From: Bacteroidota bacterium
Lineage (GTDB): Bacteria; Bacteroidota; Bacteroidia; Flavobacteriales; Flavobacteriaceae
Length of the DNA stretch: 5,625 bases
NCBI GenBank assembly: GCA_015767395.1
Contig: JADWMI010000122.1
Coordinates: 1-5,625, forward strand
Reading direction: 5' to 3'
Shown here: positions 1-5,434 of the stretch, in pieces
Position numbering within the stretch: position 1 is the first letter of the stretch
Layout of the letters: the number at the start of each line of letters is the position of its first letter
Program-made: the position numbers and the translations under genes
Notes under the pieces: model-generated
The model's input: the letters and a program-made list of their open reading frames with translations, nothing else
The model's database searches: none
Told to the model about the DNA's origin: nothing

Positions 1-24
1 AATTAAAACAAGACACTGAACTAA

Positions 25-53
25 CAAATATAAATGATATTTCTTGACTACAA
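25..53 (-). promoter_or_regulatory. Candidate leftward promoter for a gene beyond the left edge
   Basis: Read on the minus strand, TTG (53-51) is followed after 18 bases by TATATTTG (32-25). This matches the Bacteroidota housekeeping pattern TTG-N17-23-TAnnTTTG (known for Flavobacterium) at every defined position. Transcription would begin about 7 bases further on, near position 18, and run left out of the window. No minus-strand start codon lies between the box and position 1, so the gene itself would start outside. This would make the upstream neighbour divergent from ribF. The sequence is AT-rich, so a chance match is possible. Confidence 0.45.
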
Positions 54-89
54 TTATAATACCAGTTTTAATTAATTTCTATGAATGCG

Positions 90-105
90 TTATTTAATTA
101 AATAA
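90..105. repeat. 16-bp perfect palindrome upstream of ribF
   Basis: TTATTTAATTAAATAA reads the same on both strands. It consists entirely of A and T and lies 42 bp before the ribF start, in the non-coding stretch between the leftward candidate promoter and ribF. It could be a binding site for a dimeric regulator, but with only A and T in a very AT-rich region chance is a serious alternative. Confidence 0.3.
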
Positions 106-142
106 AGTATTTTTACACTCAATTTAACACAATACTATTTTT

Positions 143-150
143 TAATTTTG
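143..150 (+). promoter_or_regulatory. TAnnTTTG box overlapping the ribF start codon
   Basis: TAATTTTG fits the Bacteroidota -7 element, and its last three bases are the TTG start codon of ribF. No TTG lies 17-23 bases upstream, so the -33 half is missing. If it were active, the transcript would begin inside the ribF reading frame, which contradicts the TTG start. It is therefore more likely a chance match, and the true ribF promoter would lie further upstream. Confidence 0.15.
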
Positions 151-1086
151 AAAATTTATAACAATTTATCAGAGTATCATGCAACTCAAAAATCGTTTGT
201 AACTATTGGTACTTTTGATGGTATACACATAGGCCATCAAAAAGTAATTAAAAATTTGATAGAAAGTGCAAAAAAGGAAAATGCAACCTCCCTTTTATTA
301 ACTTTTTTCCCACACCCAAGAATGGTTTTACAAAAAGATGTTGACATTAAATTGATAAATACCATTGGTGAGCGCACTCAATTATTAAAAAAAATGGGAC
401 TAGAAGCACTCATAATTCAACCTTTTACTGCCGCCTTTTCAGAATATTCCGCTTTTGATTTTGTGAAAACTGTTTTTGTAGATAAACTTCATATTTCAAA
501 ATTGGTTGTTGGCTATGACCATCAGTTTGGAAAAAACAGGGAAGGTAATTTGGAGCAATTGAATGCATTTGGAGAGGCTTTTAACTATGAAGTAGAAAAA
601 ATCCCTCACCAAGATATTGATAATATTGCAGTAAGCTCAACAAAAATAAGAACGGCCATAGAAAATGGTGAAATTGAAAAAGCCAACAATTACTTGGGTT
701 ACAATTTTATGCTGACAGGCGAAGTTGTGCAAGGGAAAAATTTAGGTGAAAAAATAGGTTTCCCAACAGCAAATTTACATATTAAAGAAGGTTATAAGCT
801 AATTCCAAAAACGGGTGCATATATTGTCAAAGCAACCATTGATAACAAAACTGTTTTCGGTATGATGAACATCGGTTTCCGTCCAACGGTTAGTGGCAAA
901 AATCAAACTATTGAGATTCATTTTTTTGATTTTAATAAAAACTTATATGGCAAAACTATTCAAGTTGAAGTCCTTTACTTTTTACGCAATGAACATAAAT
1001 TTGAAACTGTTGAATTTCTTAAACAGCAACTAAAAGAAGATCAACAAAAATCGTTAGAAATAATTCGCGGCACCTTTTTTGAATGA
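148..1086 (+). CDS. ribF: Bifunctional riboflavin kinase / FAD synthetase
   Basis: This cytoplasmic enzyme phosphorylates riboflavin to FMN and then adenylates FMN to FAD. At 312 residues it is the usual length for the fused bacterial enzyme. The N-terminal nucleotidyltransferase domain (about 15-180) shows GTFDGIHIGH at 21-30, FFPHP at 53-57, GYDHQFGKNREGN at 122-134 and SSTKIR at 163-168. The C-terminal riboflavin kinase domain (about 185-308) shows GEVVQGKNLG then IGFPTAN at 191-209, GAY at 223-225, NIGFRPT at 241-247, EIHFFDF at 256-262 (the Glu is the expected catalytic base) and FLRNEHKF at 278-285. The start is TTG. The frame is open upstream to a TAA at 103-105 but has no ATG or GTG there, and the first internal Met (residue 59) lies beyond the HIGH motif. 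The N-terminus MKIYNNL fits the family as I know it. No Shine-Dalgarno site is visible. The lipoprotein gene follows after 21 bp. Confidence 0.96.
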   Translation: MKIYNNLSEYHATQKSFVTIGTFDGIHIGHQKVIKNLIESAKKENATSLLLTFFPHPRMVLQKDVDIKLINTIGERTQLLKKMGLEALIIQPFTAAFSEYSAFDFVKTVFVDKLHISKLVVGYDHQFGKNREGNLEQLNAFGEAFNYEVEKIPHQDIDNIAVSSTKIRTAIENGEIEKANNYLGYNFMLTGEVVQGKNLGEKIGFPTANLHIKEGYKLIPKTGAYIVKATIDNKTVFGMMNIGFRPTVSGKNQTIEIHFFDFNKNLYGKTIQVEVLYFLRNEHKFETVEFLKQQLKEDQQKSLEIIRGTFFE

Positions 1087-1107
1087 TATTTTTTATAATT
1101 TAACAAT

Positions 1108-1656
1108 ATGAAAACTCTAATTGTTCTAAGTCTACTTCTTTTAGCGTCCTGTAAATCCACCCAACAGGTAAACTCACAAGTTATTAGTAATGAATCTATA
1201 ATCACTAAAACTGAAAATTGTCCTGAAAATGGCACTTGCACTCTGGAACTAATTCCAAATAAAAAGCTCGATTTTAAAACTGATGAATTTGGTAATTTGT
1301 ACCCTACAATTAACAATGGTGAAAAAATAATATTAAAATACACCTTCACAAAAAACCCAATTGAAAATACTGCAGATAGCAATTACACTGAAATTGTATA
1401 TGCTGAACTAGAACCATCTTATTCAAATATTAATTTGGTTGATGATCAATTGCAAACTATTAAATTACACTATGGTCGCTTGTGTTTTTGCAAAGGTGAA
1501 AGTGGTTATTTTGCTATAAAAAATGGTGTTTTCAACCTTTCAAAAAACGCTAAAGATTCCTTGAAAATCGATTTAAATTTTTCAGTTAAAAAAATCCCTC
1601 AAATTATTTCTGAAATACACGAAACCATTTCTTTAAAATCAAATGAAACTAATTAG
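1108..1656 (+). CDS. Uncharacterised lipoprotein with four conserved-looking cysteines
   Basis: This 182-residue protein has a classic type II signal peptide: a short basic start (MK), a hydrophobic stretch at 4-13 and the lipobox LASC at 12-15, so Cys15 should be lipidated and the protein anchored in the envelope. The mature chain has no membrane segment. It has a CPENGTC cluster (Cys38, Cys44) and a second pair in the segment GRLCFCKG (Cys126, Cys128). Four cysteines in a short exported protein suggest disulfides or a metal site, but this is inference. The rest alternates polar and hydrophobic residues and looks beta-rich. I do not recognise the family. It starts 21 bp after ribF in the same direction with no promoter box between, so co-transcription with ribF is likely. 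The next gene, serS, starts 51 bp later with its own -7 box. Confidence 0.85.
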   Translation: MKTLIVLSLLLLASCKSTQQVNSQVISNESIITKTENCPENGTCTLELIPNKKLDFKTDEFGNLYPTINNGEKIILKYTFTKNPIENTADSNYTEIVYAELEPSYSNINLVDDQLQTIKLHYGRLCFCKGESGYFAIKNGVFNLSKNAKDSLKIDLNFSVKKIPQIISEIHETISLKSNETN

Positions 1657-1677
1657 CGTCTTTTAATCGCAATTTCT

Positions 1678-1685
1678 TAAATTTG
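1678..1685 (+). promoter_or_regulatory. -7 promoter element for serS
   Basis: TAAATTTG matches the Bacteroidota -7 consensus TAnnTTTG. It lies 22 bp before the serS start codon, in the only gap (51 bp) between the lipoprotein gene and serS. No TTG is found 17-23 bases upstream, so the -33 half is weak or absent. A start site near 1692 would leave a leader of about 16 bases. Confidence 0.45.
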
Positions 1686-1695
1686 CCACCTAATT

Positions 1696-1701
1696 AAAGG
1701 A
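1696..1701 (+). promoter_or_regulatory. Shine-Dalgarno-like site of serS
   Basis: AAAGGA lies 6 bp before the serS ATG, at normal Shine-Dalgarno spacing. The other starts in this window show no such purine site, in keeping with Bacteroidota, where these sites are rare and A-rich leaders are the rule. It supports the ATG at 1708 as the start. Confidence 0.5.
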
Positions 1702-1707
1702 AAAACA

Positions 1708-2982
1708 ATGTTACAGGTAGCGTTTATTAGAGAAAACAGAGAAACTGTTTTAAAAGGTTTAGTGAAAAGGAATTTGAAAAATGCCGAAGAATTGGTTGCT
1801 AAAACTATTTTGGCCGATGAAGAAAGAAGAGCAATTCAAACAGAATTAGATGCTGTTTTAGCCGAATCTAATAAATTATCCAAAGATATTGGACAATTGT
1901 TTAAAACAGGTGAGGCACAGAAAGCAACTATCTTAAAAGGAAAAACAGTTATTTTAAAAGAAAAATCTAAAGATTTAGCTGAAAACCTTCAAAATAAGGC
2001 GACTGAATTACAAGAATTATTATACTTAATTCCAAATATTCCGAATGAAATTGTCCCTGCTGGAACTTCAGAAGAAGACAATTTAGAAATTTTTAAAGAA
2101 GGAGCTATTCCTGTATTACACCAAAATGCTTTACCGCATTGGGAATTGGCTAAAAAATACGACATCATTGATTTTGAACTTGGAAATAAAATTGCAGGTG
2201 CCGGATTTCCTGTTTATAAAGGAAAAGGTGCAAAATTACAACGAGCGCTAATCAATTATTTTTTAGATAAAAACGGTGCTGCTGGTTATGATGAAGTTCA
2301 AGTTCCGCTTTTGGTAAATGAAGAATCTGGATTTGGAACTGGACAATTACCTGATAAAGAAGGACAAATGTATCATGATGCACAGGATAATTTATTTTTA
2401 ATTCCTACTGCTGAAGTACCAGTAACCAATATTTTTAGAGATGTTATTTTAAAAGAAGATGACTTTCCTATTTGCAAAACGGCTTACACACCTTGTTTTA
2501 GACGTGAAGCAGGTTCTTACGGAGCACATGTTCGTGGATTGAACAGACTACATCAGTTTGATAAAGTAGAAATTGTAAGAATTGAGCATCCTAAAAATTC
2601 ATATGCTGCATTAGACGGCATGGTGAATCACGTAAAAGAAATTTTACAAGAATTAAATTTACCGTATCGTATTTTACGTTTATGTGGTGCAGATATTGGA
2701 TTTACCGCAGCTTTAACATACGATTTTGAAGTGTTTTCAACAGCACAAGATCGTTGGTTAGAAGTAAGTTCTATTTCTAATTTCGAAACTTTTCAATCAA
2801 ACCGTTTAAAACTTCGTTTTAAAAACAGTGAAGGCAAAAGTGAATTGGCACATACGCTAAATGGAAGCTCTTTAGCTTTACCACGTATTTTAGCAAGTTT
2901 GTTAGAAAACTGTCAAACACCTGAAGGAATTAAAATCCCATCAGTTCTAGTGCCTTATTGTGGTTTTGAGCTTATTAATTAG
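1708..2982 (+). CDS. serS: Seryl-tRNA synthetase
   Basis: This cytoplasmic class II synthetase charges tRNA-Ser (and tRNA-Sec where present) with serine via seryl-adenylate. Its 424 residues are the normal family length. Residues about 1-108 form the N-terminal tRNA-binding arm, a long charged coiled coil (about 27-103). The catalytic core follows: motif 1 around 177-203 with Pro200, the serine/ATP-binding TAE in IPTAEVPVT at 232-240, motif 2 with FRREAGS at 264-270 and RLHQFDKVE at 280-288, the segment WLEVSSISNFETFQ at 350-363, and motif 3 HTLNGSSLALPRI at 382-394. Arg392 is the expected motif 3 arginine. Many bacterial enzymes read NGSG here and this one has NGSS, which I believe is normal in flavobacteria. 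The start MLQVAFIREN fits the family. The 3' end overlaps the convergent small gene by 8 bp, and no hairpin terminator is visible after the stop. Confidence 0.98.
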   Translation: MLQVAFIRENRETVLKGLVKRNLKNAEELVAKTILADEERRAIQTELDAVLAESNKLSKDIGQLFKTGEAQKATILKGKTVILKEKSKDLAENLQNKATELQELLYLIPNIPNEIVPAGTSEEDNLEIFKEGAIPVLHQNALPHWELAKKYDIIDFELGNKIAGAGFPVYKGKGAKLQRALINYFLDKNGAAGYDEVQVPLLVNEESGFGTGQLPDKEGQMYHDAQDNLFLIPTAEVPVTNIFRDVILKEDDFPICKTAYTPCFRREAGSYGAHVRGLNRLHQFDKVEIVRIEHPKNSYAALDGMVNHVKEILQELNLPYRILRLCGADIGFTAALTYDFEVFSTAQDRWLEVSSISNFETFQSNRLKLRFKNSEGKSELAHTLNGSSLALPRILASLLENCQTPEGIKIPSVLVPYCGFELIN

Positions 2983-3118
2983 CACTTACCGTTAGCATTA
3001 ATTTTTTGTAGTGATTCATTTCAATCAATGCTTCAAAATAAGCGTTTAATTGACCTTTACTCATAAATTTAAATGCATTACGTTTTGCGCTTTCATATTG
3101 TTTAATTAATTCTTTCAT
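2975..3118 (-). CDS. Conserved-looking 47-residue small basic protein
   Basis: A complete minus-strand frame runs from ATG (3118-3116) to TAA (2977-2975). It encodes 47 residues starting MKELIKQYESAKRNAFKFMS and ending in KKLMLTVSAN. It is basic (7 Lys, 1 Arg against 4 Glu) and has no cysteine, signal peptide or membrane segment. It reads as two amphipathic helices (about 1-19 and 22-44) joined at SKGQ, the second containing YFEALIEMNHYKKLM. Support for a real gene: a TTG-N20-TAAAATTG promoter candidate 33 bp upstream, protein-like helical periodicity, and its filling an otherwise empty gap between serS and the TPR gene. I recall short proteins of this style in flavobacterial genomes but cannot confirm homologues here. 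It converges on serS, and both stop codons lie in the shared 8 bp. Function unknown; a small cytoplasmic or nucleic-acid-associated helical protein would fit its charge. Confidence 0.75.
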   Translation of the reverse strand: MKELIKQYESAKRNAFKFMSKGQLNAYFEALIEMNHYKKLMLTVSAN

Positions 3119-3127
3119 AATATAAAT

Positions 3128-3138
3128 TTGATTGGTTA
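3128..3138. repeat. 11-bp direct repeat, copy 1 (TTGATTGGTTA)
   Basis: TTGATTGGTTA occurs here, 9 bp upstream of the small gene's start codon, and again at 3217-3227, 89 bp away. The two copies bracket the divergent promoter region. An exact 11-base match within 100 bp is more than expected by chance, but the low base complexity tempers this. Confidence 0.45.
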
Positions 3139-3178
3139 ATACTGTTAAGACAATTTTAAACCCAAAATGTTACAGTAT
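3139..3178. repeat. Inverted repeat ATACTGT-N26-ACAGTAT
   Basis: The arms at 3139-3145 and 3172-3178 are perfect 7-bp complements. Inside them a second pair, ATTTT (3153-3157) and AAAAT (3164-3168), closes around AAACCC, so a two-part hairpin could form. The outer arms flank the candidate -7 box of the small gene (3158-3151), and their centres are 33 bp apart, about three helical turns. This would suit an operator bound by a dimer, or a structured leader if transcription starts further upstream than I propose. Confidence 0.4.
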
Positions 3179-3181
3179 CAA
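3151..3181 (-). promoter_or_regulatory. Candidate promoter of the 47-residue small gene
   Basis: On the minus strand, TTG (3181-3179) is followed after 20 bases by TAAAATTG (3158-3151). This fits TTG-N17-23-TAnnTTTG with one mismatch. A start about 7 bases later (near 3144) would give a leader of roughly 25 bases before the ATG at 3118. Good spacing supports it; the mismatch and the AT-rich setting weaken it. Confidence 0.4.
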
Positions 3182-3204
3182 TTATAATTATATATTAATT
3201 ATAA
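3182..3204. repeat. AT-only inverted repeat between the divergent genes
   Basis: TTATAATTA and TAATTATAA are perfect 9-bp inverted arms around the loop TATAT. It lies just beyond the TTG of the small gene's promoter candidate and about 22 bp upstream of the TPR gene's -7 box, so a protein bound here could affect both genes. All bases are A or T, so it may instead be an AT-rich, easily melted promoter segment. Confidence 0.35.
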
Positions 3205-3216
3205 AAACTTTAACAC

Positions 3217-3227
3217 TTGATTGGTTA
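3217..3227. repeat. 11-bp direct repeat, copy 2 (TTGATTGGTTA)
   Basis: This second copy of the element at 3128-3138 overlaps the first two bases of the TPR gene's -7 box. A protein bound here would block that promoter, while one bound at copy 1 would sit in the leader of the small gene. Confidence 0.45.
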
Positions 3228-3233
3228 TCTTTG
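3226..3233 (+). promoter_or_regulatory. -7 promoter element of the TPR protein gene
   Basis: TATCTTTG is a perfect and very typical Bacteroidota -7 box, 19 bp before the ATG at 3253. Transcription would start near 3240, giving a short leader of about 13 bases. There is no TTG at 17-23 bases upstream (that stretch is AT-only), so activity may depend on the box alone or on an activator. Confidence 0.6.
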
Positions 3234-3252
3234 GTTGAATAAAAATTAACAA

Positions 3253-5028
3253 ATGCGTCATTTATTAATTCTTTTTTTTTGTTGTTTTTCTTTGCATTTT
3301 TATGCACAAGAACATCAATTGGCGTATCAATATTATAGAAATGGAGATTATGAAAAAGCAATTAGTTTGTACCAATCTTTACATGAAAAAAATCCCTTTA
3401 ACACTACATATACTAACTATTTAATTAATTGTTTTCAGCAACTGGAAAGGTTTGAGGATGCAACAAATCTTATTAATAATCAATTAGAAAAATTCCCTAA
3501 TCAAGATTATTTATATGTTAATTTAGGTTATAATTTTCAATTGCAACACTTAGAACAAGAAGCTACACTATATTTTGATAAAGCATTAGAAGCCATTAAA
3601 AAAACACCTAATTTAGGGTATTTAATAGGAAAAACCTTTCAGAATAATCACCTATTAGATTATGCATTATTGGCTTATAAAAAAGCGATGATTACAAATC
3701 CATCTGCAAATTACAATATTCAAATAGCACAAATTTATGGTGAAAAAGGAGAGATTTCTAATATGTTTAACACCTATTTAGACCTTATTGAAATTGATGA
3801 AAATTATTTTTCAACAGCCAAAACATACATAGGAAGATTTGTTTCTGAAGACCCCGAAAGTGAACATAATATTTCATTAAAACGGATGTTGCTAAAACGT
3901 TCACAAAACAATCCAAAAAATTATTGGAATCAATTGCTAAGCTGGTTGTACTTGCAACAAAAAGATTATGAAAAAGCATTGGTTCAAGAAAAAGCGCTTT
4001 ACAAACGAAATGCATTAGATTTAAACCCAATTGCTGAAGTTGGAAAAATTGCATTCGAAGATCGTGTCTTTGAAACTTCTAAAAAAGCATTCAATTTTGT
4101 TTTAGAAAATGCAAGTGATGTGGAAACCGAACTAACAGCCAAACTCTATTTACTACAAATTAATTTAGAAAACAGTGCCGATTTAAGTGATATAGAAACA
4201 CAGTTTCAAAAACTATTCAATCAATATGGAAAAAATAGCAATACTTTAAATATACAGGTTAGTTATGCTGAATTTTTAGCATTCAAAAAAAACGAACCGA
4301 AAAAGGCTATTTCAGAATTAAAAGAGATCCTTAAATTACCCATTAATGAATTTCAAAATGGTTATGTTAAAACAAAATTGGCAGATGTTTTAGTATTTAC
4401 CAATCAATTTAGTACTGCTTTAATTTATTACACACAAGTTCAAAATAGCTTGAAAAATCACGAAATTGGACAAAATGCGCGATTTAAAATTGCACAAACC
4501 TCTTATTTTAAAGGTGATTTTGAATGGGCACAATCTCAACTCCAAGTGTTGAAAAATTCTACTTCTCAGTTGATTGCAAACGATGCTTTGGATTTGAATT
4601 TATTAATTACGGATAATATAGTGAAAGACAGTTTGAGAATTGCACTTAAAAAATATGCAACAGCTGATTTATTGTCGTTTCAAAATAAAAATCAGCAAGC
4701 TATAGACACTTTACAAACTATTTTAATTGAATACAAAGGGCACCCCATTGAAGATGAATCCTTGTTTAAACAAGCCCAATTATTTGAAAAATTAAATAAA
4801 TTTGAAAAAGCAGAAAATAATTATTTACAAATTATAACCTTAAAAAAAGATGATATTTTAGCGGATGATGCTCATTACTTTTTAGCAGAATTGTATTTGA
4901 AAAAATTGAATAATATTGAAAAAGCCACGGCATATTATCAAATCATTATCTTTGAATATCCGTCGAGTATTTATTTGGTAGATGCTCGAAAAAAATTCAG
5001 AACCTTAAGAGGAGACCAAATAAATTAG
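3253..5028 (+). CDS. Exported tetratricopeptide-repeat protein
   Basis: This 591-residue protein begins with a type I signal peptide: MRH, a hydrophobic core at 4-17 and likely cleavage after HFYA at 18. The cysteines at 10-11 are not in a lipobox, so a soluble periplasmic or surface-associated protein is expected. The rest is helical with degenerate TPR units, clearest at about 22-49 (YRNGDYEKAISLYQSL), 88-115, 137-150, 228-255, 405-435 (YFKGDFEWAQSQL), 501-532 and 536-570. The end, FEYPSSIYLVDARKKFR (567-583), resembles the closing repeat of BamD- and YbgF/CpoB-type TPR proteins. TPR arrays bind proteins, so an envelope scaffold or assembly role is plausible, but the sequence does not say which. 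It has its own -7 box. A weak hairpin lies after the stop, then the DUF4286-like gene at 70 bp. Confidence 0.92.
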   Translation: MRHLLILFFCCFSLHFYAQEHQLAYQYYRNGDYEKAISLYQSLHEKNPFNTTYTNYLINCFQQLERFEDATNLINNQLEKFPNQDYLYVNLGYNFQLQHLEQEATLYFDKALEAIKKTPNLGYLIGKTFQNNHLLDYALLAYKKAMITNPSANYNIQIAQIYGEKGEISNMFNTYLDLIEIDENYFSTAKTYIGRFVSEDPESEHNISLKRMLLKRSQNNPKNYWNQLLSWLYLQQKDYEKALVQEKALYKRNALDLNPIAEVGKIAFEDRVFETSKKAFNFVLENASDVETELTAKLYLLQINLENSADLSDIETQFQKLFNQYGKNSNTLNIQVSYAEFLAFKKNEPKKAISELKEILKLPINEFQNGYVKTKLADVLVFTNQFSTALIYYTQVQNSLKNHEIGQNARFKIAQTSYFKGDFEWAQSQLQVLKNSTSQLIANDALDLNLLITDNIVKDSLRIALKKYATADLLSFQNKNQQAIDTLQTILIEYKGHPIEDESLFKQAQLFEKLNKFEKAENNYLQIITLKKDDILADDAHYFLAELYLKKLNNIEKATAYYQIIIFEYPSSIYLVDARKKFRTLRGDQIN

Positions 5029-5039
5029 TAATTTTCAAG

Positions 5040-5065
5040 GATTGAATTAATTAAAACATTCAATC
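5040..5065 (+). terminator. Weak hairpin after the TPR gene
   Basis: GATTGAAT (5040-5047) and ATTCAATC (5058-5065) are perfect 8-bp inverted arms around a 10-base loop, 11 bp after the TPR stop codon. The stem has only two G-C pairs, and the following bases are mixed A and T without a run of T. It may be a leaky terminator, an mRNA-stabilising 3' structure, or an operator for the DUF4286-like gene, which starts 33 bp later. Confidence 0.35.
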
Positions 5066-5098
5066 ATTAATTTCTTTAATCTTATAAAAAATAAAATA

Positions 5099-5431
5099 AT
5101 GTATATCTATAACGTAACAACAAATGTAGACGATTCAATCCACGAAAAATGGCTTAACTGGATGAAACAAAAACACATTCCAGAGATGTTAGAATCAGGG
5201 AAATTTAGTAGTGCCAAAATGTGCCAAGTAATGGTTGAAGAAGACATGGGTGGCCTAACGTATGCTGTGCAATACGCAACAGATAGCCTTGAGACTTTAG
5301 AGTCCTATTACAATGAAGATGCGCCCAAATTAAGAAATGAGGCTTTGAAATTATTTGGCGACAAAATTGTAGCTTTTAGAACTGAATTAAAAGTAATAAA
5401 TGAGCAATTTAGTATGCATGTAAAAAATTAA
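5099..5431 (+). CDS. DUF4286-like small protein of unknown function
   Basis: This 110-residue protein has no signal peptide or membrane segment, so it should be cytoplasmic. It matches my memory of the DUF4286 family of Bacteroidota: the opening MYIYNVTTNVD, then HEKWLNWMKQKHIPEML at 15-31 and SGKF at 33-36, a beta strand with YAVQY at 55-59, and FGDKIVAFRTEL at 86-97. The pattern of strand, helix, strand, helix suggests a compact alpha-beta (ferredoxin-like, dimeric-barrel type) fold, which is inference. No enzymatic residues can be assigned. The start has an A-rich leader and no Shine-Dalgarno site, and no TAnnTTTG box lies in the 70 bp upstream, so it may depend on readthrough from the TPR gene. 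rsmA starts only 3 bp after its stop, so the two are almost certainly one transcript and perhaps translationally coupled. Confidence 0.88.
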   Translation: MYIYNVTTNVDDSIHEKWLNWMKQKHIPEMLESGKFSSAKMCQVMVEEDMGGLTYAVQYATDSLETLESYYNEDAPKLRNEALKLFGDKIVAFRTELKVINEQFSMHVKN

Positions 5432-5434
5432 CTT

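Noticed and set aside
3..47. A rightward open stretch ending in TGA at 45-47 that could be the 3' end of an upstream gene.
   Set aside because: Only 14 codons are visible with no recognisable motif, and a full leftward promoter match lies over the same bases. It cannot be supported.
44..71. A sigma-70-like pair TTGACT and TTTTAA with 16-bp spacing upstream of ribF.
   Set aside because: Bacteroidota main sigma factors use the -33/-7 pattern, and the -10 half is poor. Chance is likely in AT-rich DNA.
1041..1382. Minus-strand open frame of 113 codons.
   Set aside because: It lies opposite the end of ribF and the lipoprotein gene, which both have clear motifs. Its translation has no family features.
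3262..3285. Possible lipobox at the two cysteines (residues 10-11) of the TPR protein.
   Set aside because: The preceding residues are LFF, not a lipobox, and the hydrophobic core continues past the cysteines to a good type I cleavage site after residue 18.
3785..4054. Minus-strand open frame of 89 codons.
   Set aside because: It lies wholly inside the TPR gene on the other strand and shows no independent start signal or motif.
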